From the NCBI RefSeq assembly GCF_000526375.1, contig NZ_JAFY01000007.1, positions 930,001 to 994,000 on the forward strand: a stretch of 64,000 nt of DNA. Direction: 5' to 3'. The position numbers and the translations under genes were made by a program. The stretch's first letter is position 1; every line of letters begins with the position of its first letter. The notes beneath the pieces are model-generated. The model was not told the origin of the DNA. It was given only the letters and a program-made list of their open reading frames with translations, and made no database searches. Shown piece by piece: positions 1 through 9,742 of the stretch. The DNA is from Aminiphilus circumscriptus DSM 16581 (lineage in GTDB: Bacteria > Synergistota > Synergistia > Synergistales > Aminiphilaceae).

Positions 1-58
1 GCAGAGCGAGGCAGCCTCCTTCGGGACAGCCTCTGCGGATCCGACAGTGAGACCTCCG

Positions 59-2524
59 TCATCGACCCGGCGGCGGAGCGGGCAGCGCCGCTTCGCCTCG
101 GGCGGCCATGATTCGCTCCGCCAGCAGGGAATAGCGCTTCTCCCGGCGGTCGTTCCCCACCGCGATGGCCAGAGCCTTCCGGGTGCCCACGAGGACGACG
201 AGCTTTTTCCCTCGTGTCACCGCCGTGTAGAGAAGGTTTCGCTGGAGTAACATGTAGTGCTGGGTGAGCAGCGGAATGACCACCGCGGGATACTCCGATC
301 CCTGGGATTTGTGCACCGACACAGCGTAGGCGTGCACCAGCTCGTCCATCTCGGAGAAATCGTAGGACACATCCCGCCCCTCCACGCGAACCATCACAGT
401 CTGCTCCTCCCGGTCCACCCGGACGATGCGCCCCAGGTCGCCGTTGAAGACCTCCTTGTCGTAGTTGTTCCGGATCTGCATCACCTTGTCTCCCTCGGCG
501 AAGACGCGCCCTCCCCGGAGAAACCCCGCCTCGGCGTCGAGGGAGCGGGGATTCAGTGCCTTTTGGAGCACCAGGTTGAGGTTGCCCGCCCCCACAATCC
601 CCCGGTGCATGGGCGTGAGCACCTGGACATCCTCCACGGGATCGAGGCCAAAGCGCCGGGGAATCCGATTCCGCACGAGGGCCACAATGATGTCCACCAC
701 CCGTTCGGGCTCCTCTTTTTCGATGAAATAGAAGTCCGTCAGCTCCTCCCCGGCGCTCTCCGTCCGTGGCATTTTCCCCGCGTTGATACGGTGGGCGTTC
801 AGGACGATGCGACTCTCCCGGGCCTGGCGGAAGATCTCCGTGAGGGTGGTCACGGGAAAGGCCCCGCTCCGGATGAGATCGGACAGAACGTTTCCCGCCC
901 CCACGGAGGGAAGCTGGTGAATGTCCCCCACAAGCAGCAGGGACGCCCCGGGAGGCACAGCCATGACCAGGTGGTACATGAGCACTGTGTCGATCATGGA
1001 CGCCTCGTCCACCACGAGCAGGTCACACTCCAACGGCCGGGAGGCGTTCCGGGAAAAGGCTCCCCGGGAAGGCGCGTATTCGAGGATCCGGTGGATGGTC
1101 TTCGCCGCACGCCCCGTGGCCTCGGCCATCCGCTTCGCCGCACGCCCCGTGGGGGCCGCCAGCAGGACGGTCCGCCCCCGGACGGCGAAGAGTTCGAGAA
1201 GAACCTTGAGGATGGTGGTCTTTCCCGTTCCTGGGCCTCCGGTGATAATGGAGACCCGAGAGCCGAGGGCCATCCGGAGGGCATCGCGCTGCGCCTCCGC
1301 CAGGGTGATGGGCAGACGCCGCAGCACCGCCTCCACGGCGGCGGGGGAAAACTCCCGCGCCGGCGACGCACCGCACCGACAGAGGCCGAGCAGCCCCGAG
1401 GCAATGCCCTCCTCGCAGGTATGGTACTTGGCGAGATACACCGCGGGCGCAAACTCCTCCCCGCCGTCGGCGGAAAGTTCCTGCGGAAAGGATTCCTCTT
1501 TGGAAAGAGTCCCCACCTTCGGCGTACCTCTTCCCGGAGTATGCGCGTCCACCACAAGCCGGTTCGCCGCGGTCGCGGAGGCGATGGCCCGAAGGATGTC
1601 CTCCGCCGTCGCCTCTCCGGAGACGGAGTTCGTGCCGTCCATGCCTTCCGCCCTCTTCGCGGACGCCCCTTCCGCAAACCCCGCCGCGCTCCCGTCCGGG
1701 CCGGTGCCGGACTTGGACGACTCCGGCGCTCCCGCGACGCCCTCGTCCTTGCGGCGCTTCTCTCCCAGCACGTCCAAGCAGGTCTTCACCAGCACGTCCC
1801 GGGGACAATAGACGTGTCCTTCGTCGGCGAGCGTGTGCAGCACGTGCAGCACCCCCGCCTCCAGGCGCAGCGGCGAATTCTCGAGAAACCCCAGGCGGGA
1901 GGCGATACGGTCCGCCGTGAGAAAACCGATCCCCCAGATATCCGTGGCGAGGCGATAGGGGTTCTCCCGCAGGAGTTTCAGAGCCGCGCTGCCATACTGG
2001 CGGAAGATCTTCACGGCGAACCCCGCGCTCACTCCGTGGGACTGGAGAAAGAGCATGACGTTCCGGATCTCCTTCTGCTCCGCCCAGGCCCCGGTGATGC
2101 GGGCAAGCCGCTTCTCCCCAATCCCCTCGATGTCGAGGAGCCGTTCCGGAGTTCCCTCGATGACATCCAGCGTGTCCATGCCGAAGGCGTGCACGATCCG
2201 CCCCGCCATCACCGGACCGATGCCCTTGACGAGGCCGGAACCGAGGTACTTCTCCATTCCCGTGACGGTGGCGGGAGCGGTGGTCTCCATGTGGTCCGCT
2301 CGAAACTGCTCCCCGTACTTCGCATGGGATTGCCATGTTCCAGCGAAGCGTACCGTCTCCCCCGGCTGGGGGCAGGGGAACGCTCCCACCACCGTCACCA
2401 GGTCCGAGCGGCCCTTCACGCGCACCTTGACCACCACGTAGCCACCGGCGTCGTCCGCGTAGGTAATTCGCTCCACCTGACCGTGCAGGACCGTCTGCGT
2501 CGTTCCGTCATGCCCCTTGTCCAT
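59..2524 (-). CDS. recD2: RecD2-type ATP-dependent DNA helicase
   Basis: 821-aa superfamily 1 5'-3' helicase of the RecD2/YrrC type, which acts in DNA repair without RecBC. The N-terminal OB-like segment and helix-hairpin-helix region (LVKGIGPVMAGRIV, LLDIEGIGEKRLARI) are followed by the motor. Walker A GGPGTGKTT lies near residue 430, Walker B is LLVVDEASM, and the UvrD_C_2 motif VSVHKSQGSEYPAVV is near the C-terminus. Between the HhH region and the motor there is a low-complexity insert (roughly residues 255-370, rich in Gly, Ala, Ser and Glu) not typical of the family. It is transcribed leftward and ends 58 bases from the window edge. The ATG start precedes an N-terminus matching the family (TVLHGQVERITY). 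Confidence 0.93.
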   Translation of the reverse strand: MDKGHDGTTQTVLHGQVERITYADDAGGYVVVKVRVKGRSDLVTVVGAFPCPQPGETVRFAGTWQSHAKYGEQFRADHMETTAPATVTGMEKYLGSGLVKGIGPVMAGRIVHAFGMDTLDVIEGTPERLLDIEGIGEKRLARITGAWAEQKEIRNVMLFLQSHGVSAGFAVKIFRQYGSAALKLLRENPYRLATDIWGIGFLTADRIASRLGFLENSPLRLEAGVLHVLHTLADEGHVYCPRDVLVKTCLDVLGEKRRKDEGVAGAPESSKSGTGPDGSAAGFAEGASAKRAEGMDGTNSVSGEATAEDILRAIASATAANRLVVDAHTPGRGTPKVGTLSKEESFPQELSADGGEEFAPAVYLAKYHTCEEGIASGLLGLCRCGASPAREFSPAAVEAVLRRLPITLAEAQRDALRMALGSRVSIITGGPGTGKTTILKVLLELFAVRGRTVLLAAPTGRAAKRMAEATGRAAKTIHRILEYAPSRGAFSRNASRPLECDLLVVDEASMIDTVLMYHLVMAVPPGASLLLVGDIHQLPSVGAGNVLSDLIRSGAFPVTTLTEIFRQARESRIVLNAHRINAGKMPRTESAGEELTDFYFIEKEEPERVVDIIVALVRNRIPRRFGLDPVEDVQVLTPMHRGIVGAGNLNLVLQKALNPRSLDAEAGFLRGGRVFAEGDKVMQIRNNYDKEVFNGDLGRIVRVDREEQTVMVRVEGRDVSYDFSEMDELVHAYAVSVHKSQGSEYPAVVIPLLTQHYMLLQRNLLYTAVTRGKKLVVLVGTRKALAIAVGNDRREKRYSLLAERIMAARGEAALPAPPPGR

Positions 2525-2892
2525 CGGCGTGGCCCACTTCCTTCGCTCCCACCCGGCCTCCTCGAGGGATCGGGAGATTCGGCAATCTCACCGGCGAGGA
2601 GGATGCCATCCCGTTTCTTTTGTCTATACTAGTTTCTATACTAGTTCATGAAGCCACTTCTCCGCCACCATTTCTGCTACTATGCGACATATCCGCCCCG
2701 GCGACAGTCCTTTGCATGGCACAACGAGACCACACGCCTGGTATGCCCAAAACATGCGGAGAAAGGACCCCGTGAGAGTCCTCGATCCCACGGACGGACG
2801 GCAGGCTCGAAAAGCACGGAACAGGCGGGAAACGGACGGGAAAAACATCGGAAAGACCGGAAAACGGAGACCACGTCAAGGAGGGATTCCCC
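2525..2892. other. Intergenic region between recD2 and a small rightward gene
   Basis: 368 bases between divergent genes. It holds the 12-base tandem repeat described separately and otherwise no supported gene; the short reading frames here have no ribosome binding sites and no coding character. A strong Shine-Dalgarno sequence (AAGGAGGG) at the right end belongs to the next gene. Confidence 0.6.
2623..2646. repeat. Perfect 12-base tandem repeat with -10-like boxes
   Basis: TCTATACTAGTT occurs twice head to tail (2623-2634 and 2635-2646) without mismatch. Each copy contains TATACT, the -10 form seen at other promoters in this window, and the ACTAGT palindrome. It sits about 100 bases upstream of recD2 and 250 bases upstream of the small rightward gene. 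It may be a duplicated -10 region or a regulator site; no good -35 box is evident for either strand. Confidence 0.6.
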
Positions 2893-3156
2893 GTGTGGAT
2901 GAAGCAGACAGGATGGCTGAAACAGATACAACACCCGGAGGAAACAAACCTCGGCAACACCACGCTCTCTCCGGAGGACCTGGAGAAGTTCGAGAAGGTG
3001 CGGCGCTACGTCCGGGGCGCCCGGATGCTCCTCACGGAGCTTGCCAACACGCACAACGGCCAGCCCGTGGGCGTGCTCTTCCACAATCAGTCCGTCTACG
3101 TGGGAAGCGCGGAAAAGGAACTGCGTTCCCTGGCAAGCCGCCTCGGCCTAGAGTGA
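2893..3156 (+). CDS. Small protein of unknown function
   Basis: 87-aa soluble protein that I do not recognise. GTG start chosen because AAGGAGGG ends 6 bases upstream; an ATG two codons later is possible. The N-terminal third is polar. The middle (LSPEDLEKFEKVRRYVRGARMLL) is a predicted amphipathic helix, and the C-terminal part (VGVLFHNQSVYVGSAEKELRSLAS) suggests a beta hairpin plus helix. No Cys pair, signal peptide or membrane segment. It ends 72 bases before the convergent hydrolase gene. Coding is supported by the binding site and by a residue pattern unlike that of shadow frames. Confidence 0.6.
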   Translation: MWMKQTGWLKQIQHPEETNLGNTTLSPEDLEKFEKVRRYVRGARMLLTELANTHNGQPVGVLFHNQSVYVGSAEKELRSLASRLGLE

Positions 3157-3228
3157 TCCCGGGCTATACTTTCGGTCCGCATGCTTCGAGGCGGTAGGGA
3201 AGCGACCTCAGGTCCGGCCTTCGTCCCC

Positions 3229-4041
3229 TCACCAGGGAACATTCCCGAGCAGCTCCGCGAGCCCCGCACGAAAGCCCTCCAGATAGGCGTCGCGGTGCGA
3301 CAGGTAGCTCATGTGCCCTGCTCCCTCAAGAACAACGAGTGCTTTTTTTCCGGGAAACCCCTCGAAGAGGCGCTCCCCCTCCCGAAAGGGCACCAGCCGG
3401 TCCGCCGTGCCGTGGAGGAAGAGGATGGGAACGCCCGTCCGCAAACGCCGGAGATGGTGTTCCGTGGCGAAGCGCTCTCCGCAGAGACGCTCCGTCCACG
3501 ATGCGGGCAGCCAGGGAAACCGCACCCCCGCCATGGAGGAAAGGGAGCGGAAGGCCGACTCCAGAACCAGAAAGGGCGTCTCCGGGTGATCCGCGGCGAG
3601 CTTCGCCGCGAAGGGACTTCCCAGAGAACGCCCGAAGATTCCCACCGATTTCGCGTCCACCCCCCGTTCCTCCACGAGGTGGCGCCACGCCGCCTCGGCG
3701 TCCAGGCAGGTTCCCGCCTCGGAGGGAACACCACCGCTCTTGCCGAAACCGCGGTAGTCGAAGATGAAGAAGCGCGCCCCCGCCAGAGCCAGTGTCTCCA
3801 TCAACCCGACCCGGAAGGGCGTCGAGAGGTTTCCCGAATTGCCGTGGCATACGAGAAGACACGCTCCCGAGGTGGAAGCTCCCCGGCCCCGGGGAACCAC
3901 GTGCCACCCCCACAGGGACGTTCCGTCCAGGGAGGCGAAGCGGACTTCCTCCCGGTCGAAGACACCGCCGTCAGGCACGGGAACGAGACACCGCGACGCA
4001 CGAAACAGCCTCCGCTCGAAAAACCGCACGAGCATACCCAT
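3229..4041 (-). CDS. Alpha/beta hydrolase (ABHD13/FrsA-like)
   Basis: 270-aa serine hydrolase. Visible elements are the oxyanion-hole HGNSGN, the FDYRGFGKSGG strand-turn typical of ABHD13-like hydrolases, the nucleophile elbow GRSLGS, the Asp-bearing HGTADRLVPF loop and the catalytic His in GAGHMSY. Residues 1-30 are basic and moderately hydrophobic (VRFFERRLFRASRC) with no clear cleavable signal, so it may be peripheral to the membrane. The substrate cannot be read from sequence; esterase or thioesterase activity is likely. It is a single gene, convergent with the small gene on its left. Confidence 0.85.
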   Translation of the reverse strand: MGMLVRFFERRLFRASRCLVPVPDGGVFDREEVRFASLDGTSLWGWHVVPRGRGASTSGACLLVCHGNSGNLSTPFRVGLMETLALAGARFFIFDYRGFGKSGGVPSEAGTCLDAEAAWRHLVEERGVDAKSVGIFGRSLGSPFAAKLAADHPETPFLVLESAFRSLSSMAGVRFPWLPASWTERLCGERFATEHHLRRLRTGVPILFLHGTADRLVPFREGERLFEGFPGKKALVVLEGAGHMSYLSHRDAYLEGFRAGLAELLGNVPW

Positions 4042-4244
4042 TCCACTCCCCCTCGAAACGAATCACGGATCATGCTGCCGCATCGTTTCGATGATACCAT
4101 GCATTTCGGGTAGGCGGACCGGCGGAGACCTCCGCGAGCAAACCCCGCCCGATGCGCCTGCGGCGAGGCTTCCACGCTTCATAAAGAAAACAGGTACCTC
4201 CGGATGCCCTTCGTTCGAACCGAAAACAGGTCGAGATCTCTCCG

Positions 4245-4279
4245 AAAAAAGAGAAAGCTCCCTCTTGTTCGAAAGGGAG
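4245..4279 (-). terminator. Intrinsic terminator of the leftward chemoreceptor gene
   Basis: On the minus strand CTCCCT and AGGGAG pair around a 10-base loop and are followed by a run ending in six T. It lies just beyond the stop of the methyl-accepting chemotaxis gene. Confidence 0.55.
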
Positions 4280-4306
4280 AATGCACCCTGAGCCGCTCCG
4301 TTCAGA

Positions 4307-6463
4307 TCATGCCGCTCCGGCGACGTGTCGGTTTCTTTTCGACGAAGCCGGCAGGGATGACGGAAGCGGAGCGGTCGTTTTTCGGGGCAACCAGGCGCGA
4401 CCGAGCCGGTGCAGCTCGGAAGCGGGCACTTCCGCCGCCGGGACGGAGCGCCCCTGACAGGGAACCAGTTCGGGCGCGGGGTCGTCGAGTACGTATCCTT
4501 CAAGCTGCCGCTCCGACGTCTCAAGCAGCTCGTTGAGCCCCAGGGCGGCCTGGCGGAGCCGCCGCATTCCTCCCGTGAGATCCGACAGGGTCATGGAAAT
4601 GGCCCCGGTGGTGGCGTCCGTTCCGGCGACACTCCGGGTAACCCGCTCAACCGCAAGGGCAATCTCCCGATTCCGTTCCGCCTGCAGGGAGGCGGTTTCG
4701 GCGGTATCGCCCATACGGGCGGTGACGGCCTCCACCATGTGGTGCACTTCCGTCATGCGGACCTCCATGTCTGAAAAACGCTCCAACCCGCGCACACCAA
4801 GCTCCCGACCCTCTTCCGCGGCGAGGAACACTCCTTCGGTTCCCTCCAGAATGGTCTCCGCGAGAACACCCACCCGTTCCGCCGCTTTTCGGCTTTCTCC
4901 GGCAAGCTTGCGCACCTCCTCGGCCACCACGGCGAACCCACGCCCCGCGGAACCGGCCCGGGCGGCTTCGATGGCAGCGTTCAGCGCGAGCAGGTTCGTC
5001 TGGGCCGCCACGGCGGAGATGGATTCCACCATGCCGCCGATCTGCTCCGCCTCCTGCCGGAGACGGCGCACCGCCTCGTCGATGTGCTCAAACCCCTGCG
5101 CCATGGAGCGGACAGCATCGCTGGCGACCTCCCCGATGCTCCGGGCCGCCTCTGCTTCGTCACGCAGGGCAAGGACATCTTCTCTCGAGCGCGCCGACGC
5201 CCCAGCCACGGCCTCCGCCCCCTCGGCGGCCCGGAGAGTCGTCTCCAGAGCGGATTCCAGGGCAAGCATGTTCTCCGCCATCCGCTCCTTCAGTCCCGCG
5301 CACTCCGTCTCCACCCGGAGCACCACGCCGGAGATCGTTCCGGCAACCGCCTCCAGCTCCTTCGCCTCGGCGCCGATACGGCGGCCATCACCACGCAGGC
5401 GAAGGAGCATCTCCCGACTCCGGGCAATGATGCCGTTCAGCGCGCCGCCGATCCGGGCCATCTCGTCCGCCCCGGACGCACGGGCCTCCACGAGGAGATT
5501 GCCCTCCACGACGCTCCGGGAGACTCGGAGCAGTGCCTCCACGGGTACGGTGAGACTTCTGCCCACGCCGAAGACAAGCAGTCCCACCGCGACCGCCGCG
5601 GCGAGGGCGAGCAGAAGCTGCTCCAGACCGAGACGCATCACGGGACGCAGCGTCTCCGCCTCGTCCACCACGTTCACAAGCCGGAGACCGTAGGGAAGGG
5701 CGTACCCGTAGATCCGCCACGTTCCTTCCCCGCCCGCCACCCGCAGACTCGTTCCGTCCTCGGGGATGGAAGCGATGTCCGACGTCCACGTCCCCGCCTC
5801 GTCCAGGGGACGAAGGGCGAGCGCGGAATCGGGACCGGCGAGGATGCGATTCTCCCGGTCGAGAAGAAAGACACGTCCCGTCTTTCCTTCACCGCCCGCC
5901 CGGATCCCCAGATCACCGATCCGGATATCCGCGGCGAAGACGCCGAAGAGCCTCTTGTCGTCGTAGAGGGAAGCGACGGGAACGGCAAGGGTAACCACGG
6001 TCTCGCCCGTCCTGATGTCCTCGTGAGGGGCGGTGAGGACGAATCCCTTTGCGGCGACGGCCTCCCGATACCATTCGCTCTCCCTCGGGTCGTACTCCTC
6101 CGGAGGAAACCAGGCGTTCCCGTCGAGAAGGCTTCTGTCGGGCAGGGCAAGATACAGGTCCAAAAAACCCTTCTCCCGGGACTGCTCCGTGAGGTCCCGC
6201 ACATAGTCCCCCATGGTGCCGGGAAGAATGCCCAGGTTCTCGATCATGTAAGCCATGTTGCGCGACGCGGTTCCGAGAACGTTTTCGAGCCCCCGGAACC
6301 AGTTCTCGAAGGCCTGGGCGCCGGACCGGCCGGTAGTGCTCTCGCTTTGGTCCGCCTGGCGGAGAATGATGCCCGCGCTCCGGTAATAGGCTGTTCCTGC
6401 CAGGCCCAGGGTCACCAGGAACACTGCGAGAGTACAGAGCGTCAGGCGTGTTTTGAATGTCAT
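4307..6463 (-). CDS. Methyl-accepting chemotaxis protein with dCache sensor
   Basis: 718-aa transmembrane chemoreceptor. An N-terminal membrane helix ([21 protein letters not shown]) is followed by a periplasmic double-Cache-type domain of about 260 residues ([37 protein letters not shown]), a second helix ([19 protein letters not shown]), a HAMP region and a signalling domain with the conserved hairpin tip ([17 protein letters not shown], then [13 protein letters not shown]). The ATG at 6463 was chosen over an upstream extension because GGAGGTGGAGAAA directly precedes it and the signal anchor then starts at residue 5. dCache domains often bind amino acids or organic acids; the ligand here is unknown. 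Confidence 0.92.
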   Translation of the reverse strand: MTFKTRLTLCTLAVFLVTLGLAGTAYYRSAGIILRQADQSESTTGRSGAQAFENWFRGLENVLGTASRNMAYMIENLGILPGTMGDYVRDLTEQSREKGFLDLYLALPDRSLLDGNAWFPPEEYDPRESEWYREAVAAKGFVLTAPHEDIRTGETVVTLAVPVASLYDDKRLFGVFAADIRIGDLGIRAGGEGKTGRVFLLDRENRILAGPDSALALRPLDEAGTWTSDIASIPEDGTSLRVAGGEGTWRIYGYALPYGLRLVNVVDEAETLRPVMRLGLEQLLLALAAAVAVGLLVFGVGRSLTVPVEALLRVSRSVVEGNLLVEARASGADEMARIGGALNGIIARSREMLLRLRGDGRRIGAEAKELEAVAGTISGVVLRVETECAGLKERMAENMLALESALETTLRAAEGAEAVAGASARSREDVLALRDEAEAARSIGEVASDAVRSMAQGFEHIDEAVRRLRQEAEQIGGMVESISAVAAQTNLLALNAAIEAARAGSAGRGFAVVAEEVRKLAGESRKAAERVGVLAETILEGTEGVFLAAEEGRELGVRGLERFSDMEVRMTEVHHMVEAVTARMGDTAETASLQAERNREIALAVERVTRSVAGTDATTGAISMTLSDLTGGMRRLRQAALGLNELLETSERQLEGYVLDDPAPELVPCQGRSVPAAEVPASELHRLGRAWLPRKTTAPLPSSLPASSKRNRHVAGAA

Positions 6464-6818
6464 TTTCTCCACCTCCGTGTCTGCTCGTCGCGAAATCCGC
6501 CGCGACACCATACCCCCGGGAACGCTCCATTCCAGGGTGCACATACTCCGCTTCTTCCAGCGGGCCGGATGTGCCGCCGCACTCCGGTGCCCGGCGTTTA
6601 CGACACCATCAAAGGTAGAGGAGAAATGTAACACGCCCTCCACAGACCAGGCCCAGTTCCGTAACAGGTGCTTCTCTTGCTCCCGTGCTCCGAAGACGGG
6701 ATCCGTCTCTCGTCGCAACCGTGCCGACACACACGATGCCCGGGCCGGCAAAATTGTGCCAAAACGGCGGATTCGTCCACCAGTGATTCGTGCTATACTT
6801 TATATGGTTGAAATTAAC
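6464..6818. other. Divergent intergenic region with a rightward -10 box
   Basis: 355 bases between the leftward chemoreceptor and a small rightward gene. TATACT at 6794-6799 (context TGCTATACTTTATATGG) is a good -10 for the rightward gene, though the -35 is poor (ATTCGT region at 6771). No supported gene. Confidence 0.45.
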
Positions 6819-7079
6819 ATGAGGACGGTGTCACACGTGGAAACCATGAAGAAACCTGCCATTCTCGGCATGGAGAAAATCATCCAGGCTCTTAAGAAGG
6901 AAGGTTACACGGTTCTTCTGTGCGTCTCCATCGAAGACCCGCAGACGGGGGATCCGCCGCGCATCGCCGGTACCGTAACATACCAGGGGCATCCCGAGGA
7001 TCCTCGGAACGTGGAATTCCGCACCATTGAACAGATGGCTCGGGAGCAGGGTCTCCTCGTCAATGGCGGGGAAAGCTGA
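6819..7079 (+). CDS. Small protein of unknown function
   Basis: Up to 86 aa from the ATG at 6819, or 77 aa from the ATG at 6846; neither has a strong Shine-Dalgarno sequence, so the start is uncertain. The body has an N-terminal helix (MEKIIQALKKEGYTVLLCVSI) and a beta-rich middle (IAGTVTYQGHPEDPRNVEFRTIEQMARE). No membrane segment or metal motif. It lies 21 bases before the Cys-rich DUF3795-like gene in the same direction, so the two probably share a transcript starting at the TATACT box at 6794. I do not recognise the family. Confidence 0.55.
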   Translation: MRTVSHVETMKKPAILGMEKIIQALKKEGYTVLLCVSIEDPQTGDPPRIAGTVTYQGHPEDPRNVEFRTIEQMAREQGLLVNGGES

Positions 7080-7100
7080 ACGATCGGGAGGAAGGAACGC

Positions 7101-7550
7101 ATGCCCTACGAAGAACTGCGTTGCCGCGTTGCCCCCTGTGGTCTCGACTGCGGCAAGTGCATCGCCTTCGCGGACGGGCCGGTTCGCAAGTCCGCGCAGG
7201 AACTGATTACCCTTTTGGGAGAAAATTTCCACACCTACGCCGAGCGTTTTGCCGCCGCCACCCCCGTCTTTGCCGAGTACGCGGCGTTCCGGCGCCTTCT
7301 CGACCATCTCGCGCAAGGGGAATGCCGGGGATGCCGCAGCGGAAGCTGTCTCTTCCAAGCCTGCCGCGTGCAGCACTGCGTGCGGGAACACGAAGTGGAC
7401 TACTGCTTCCAGTGCGACGCATTCCCCTGCACCACCACGGAACTGCCCCCCAGGCTGGAAAAACTGTGGCGTGAGAACAACACTCTCATGAGCACCATCG
7501 GCATTGAGGAATTCGCCCGCCACATCGAGAACAGGCCCAGGTATCCCTGA
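7101..7550 (+). CDS. Cysteine-rich DUF3795-like protein
   Basis: 149-aa soluble protein with thirteen Cys grouped as APCGLDCGKC near the N-terminus, GECRGCRSGSC in the middle, then CRVQHC, and DYCFQCDAFPC further on. This arrangement is typical of the DUF3795 family, thought to bind metal (zinc or an Fe-S cluster); no function is established. It follows the small gene by 21 bases, with GGGAGGAAGG upstream of its ATG. It is common in anaerobes, in keeping with the other redox genes in the window. Confidence 0.75.
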   Translation: MPYEELRCRVAPCGLDCGKCIAFADGPVRKSAQELITLLGENFHTYAERFAAATPVFAEYAAFRRLLDHLAQGECRGCRSGSCLFQACRVQHCVREHEVDYCFQCDAFPCTTTELPPRLEKLWRENNTLMSTIGIEEFARHIENRPRYP

Positions 7551-7650
7551 GAAAGGCTCTGGCCCTTCTCGGGCGCTTCCCTGGAACCCCTGAAAACAGG
7601 AACTCCGACGATCGGAAGCCGCGAAACACCCCCGGAAAGGACGTGTGCAC

Positions 7651-9405
7651 ATGCGCTGGATGCGTGATCTGAAAACGGCAACGAAGATCCTCGGCCTCGT
7701 CGGGATTCTCGTCGCCCTCATGATTCTCGTCAGCTGGACCGGCTACTCCTACAACACCCGGAGCGCCGCATCACTCTCCGCCATGTACCGGGACAATCTC
7801 GTTCCCCTGAGACTGGTGGAGGAATTCCGAACGAGCCAGAACGAAGTGGAGGCACTCCTCTTTCACTTGATCCTCGAGACGGAGGAAAAGGAGATCGCCG
7901 ACATCAGAAGCCGCCTCTCGGTGCTTTCTCAAACAACCGATGACCTTCTCGAAAAATTCACGAAGACGGACCTCGACGAAGAGGAACAGGAACTTTTGAA
8001 AAAACTCTCTCTCGACGTCATAAACTACCGACGGGCGTGGAAATTCATGGCGGAACTCGCGACGGGCGGCAGGAAGGAAGAGGCGTTCAAGCAGTTCAAG
8101 CAGAACGTACGCCGCCAATCCCGAGCCGTTCAGGAAAAGCTCGTCGCCCTCGCCGAATCCCGGGTGACGCGGGCGGAGCAGGCGAACGAGGAAAACGAGA
8201 TCCGGACCGGCAGGGCAAAACGCCTCCTTGTCCTCATCCCCCTCGGTTCGCTGCTTTTGGCCGCTCTCTTCGGCGTCACCATCTCCCGAGCCATCGTAAA
8301 GCCCCTCGCCTCGATTCGCGAGGGAATCCGCGCCTTCTCCGAGGGGAACCTCCAGGTCGCATTCGACACCGCAGGGCTGGACGAAATCGCCGAGATGGGA
8401 CAGGCCCTGGATGAAATGGTCAAAACGCTCCGGGACACCATTTCCGGCATTCTCGCTGCGGGTTCCCGGGTTGAGGACACCGCCAGAGTCCTCAACGAGC
8501 TGTCCCACAGGACGAACGATGCCGTGGAAGAGACGAAGAACGGCGTGGAGCGCGTGAGCGAAGCCATGGAAAGCCTTGCCGCGGCGGGACAGGAGATCAA
8601 CGCCAGCGTCGAGGAAGTCGCCGCCGGAGCTCAAACGGCGGCGCAGCGCAGCGCGGATACGGCGGAGCAGGTTCAACGCGCCGAAGAAGAGGGCCAAACG
8701 GGCATTGCCGCTGTGAAGAAAGTCGTGGAAAGCATCCGCGGCGTGGCCATCGATTCGGAGAACGCCGCCGGAGCCGTGGTGGAACTGGGAACCCGGGCAC
8801 GGAACATCCAGGGCTTTGTCGCCCAGATCTCCCAGATCGCGGACCAGACGAACCTCCTCGCGCTGAACGCAGCCATCGAGGCGGCTCGGGCGGGCGATGC
8901 GGGAAGAGGATTCGCCGTGGTCGCCGAGGAGGTGCGCAAACTCGCGGAGGAGAGCAACACCGCAGCCCGCAACATCGCGGACCTCGCGGAGACCATTACT
9001 CGGGATCTGGACGGCGTCGTCTCCGCGGTAAAGCAGAACGCCGCAAAATCGGGAGAGGCGCGGGATCTCGCCGCAGAAACGGAGGCGACCATCGCCCGCA
9101 TTCTCGAAGCCCTGCGCACCATCGGCCTCGTCGCCCAGGACATGGCAGCGGTCTCCCAGGAGCAGGCCGCCTCCAGCGAAGAAATCGCCGGAGCGGTACA
9201 GAACGTAGCGGAACGGGTGAACAACGCCTCCTCCATCGCCGCGACCGTGCGCTCCCGCGTTCTCGACGTGGCCGCCGCGACGGAAGAGGTCGCCTCTGGC
9301 GCGGAGACGCTCGCCCGCGTGTCCGAAGCACTGCAGGAAAAAGCGGCGTTTTTCCGGATGGAAAATCACGCCGCCCTCGTTTCCGGGGAAAACGGAGGCG
9401 CGTGA
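7651..9405 (+). CDS. Methyl-accepting chemotaxis protein with four-helix-bundle sensor
   Basis: 584-aa chemoreceptor. Membrane helix near residues 13-33 ([20 protein letters not shown]), a helical periplasmic domain of about 150 residues of the 4HB_MCP type, a second helix ([18 protein letters not shown]), a HAMP domain, and a long coiled signalling domain with the tip [17 protein letters not shown]. The ATG at 7651 is preferred because GGAAAGG lies 10 bases upstream; a GTG two codons earlier is possible. Unlike the receptor at 4307-6463, this one has the Tar-like bundle and so probably senses a different ligand. Confidence 0.92.
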   Translation: MRWMRDLKTATKILGLVGILVALMILVSWTGYSYNTRSAASLSAMYRDNLVPLRLVEEFRTSQNEVEALLFHLILETEEKEIADIRSRLSVLSQTTDDLLEKFTKTDLDEEEQELLKKLSLDVINYRRAWKFMAELATGGRKEEAFKQFKQNVRRQSRAVQEKLVALAESRVTRAEQANEENEIRTGRAKRLLVLIPLGSLLLAALFGVTISRAIVKPLASIREGIRAFSEGNLQVAFDTAGLDEIAEMGQALDEMVKTLRDTISGILAAGSRVEDTARVLNELSHRTNDAVEETKNGVERVSEAMESLAAAGQEINASVEEVAAGAQTAAQRSADTAEQVQRAEEEGQTGIAAVKKVVESIRGVAIDSENAAGAVVELGTRARNIQGFVAQISQIADQTNLLALNAAIEAARAGDAGRGFAVVAEEVRKLAEESNTAARNIADLAETITRDLDGVVSAVKQNAAKSGEARDLAAETEATIARILEALRTIGLVAQDMAAVSQEQAASSEEIAGAVQNVAERVNNASSIAATVRSRVLDVAAATEEVASGAETLARVSEALQEKAAFFRMENHAALVSGENGGA

Positions 9406-9425
9406 GGGCACGCGGCAGCGAAAGG

Positions 9426-9454
9426 CCGCCGGGGAGCGGCTCGTTCCCCGGCGG
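9426..9454 (+). terminator. GC-rich hairpin after the chemoreceptor
   Basis: CCGCCGGGGA and TCCCCGGCGG form a perfect 10-base-pair stem with a 9-base loop, 20 bases after the stop codon. No T run follows, so termination would be inefficient or factor-assisted. The following 200 bases to the GntR promoter hold no gene. Confidence 0.5.
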
Positions 9455-9635
9455 TGACCTGTGACCGGCCTGTCGGAGCAGGACCCGGGCGAAAGCAGTG
9501 CCTCGAATCGTTTCGGCGGACACCCCGCCGGAGCGAGATCCAAAGGGGACGGAGCGTCGAAAAGGAAACACGTTTTTACGAACGGAATAGGGGAAAACCT
9601 TCGGGGAAGGAGAGAGGAAGAGAGGTTCGGGTGCT

Positions 9636-9694
9636 GTATACCATCATCATGCGTCATTCGGAGATTGACAAAAGAGCCGATCCCTTGGTATACA
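9636..9694 (+). promoter_or_regulatory. GntR-gene promoter with two GTATAC sites
   Basis: TTGACA (9665-9670), an 18-base spacer and TATACA (9689-9694) form a strong promoter for the GntR gene at 9743. The palindromic core GTATAC occurs at 9636-9641 and again at 9688-9693, overlapping the -10; the copies are 52 bases (about five helical turns) apart. FadR-family GntR proteins commonly bind palindromes of this kind, so autoregulation is likely. A third GTATAC lies inside the gene at 9788. Confidence 0.6.
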
Positions 9695-9742
9695 CAACGT
9701 GATTTCCTAGGAAGCGACACCCCAGGCGATGGAGGCCTCCCC

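Noticed and set aside
257-2632. Long 791-codon frame opposite recD2
   Set aside because: Antisense shadow of a high-GC gene; residues are His/Arg/Gly-rich without motifs, while recD2 has intact helicase motifs.
6464-6751. 96-residue N-terminal extension of the first chemoreceptor
   Set aside because: A strong ribosome binding site and a membrane anchor begin at 6463; the extension is basic and shows no coding character.
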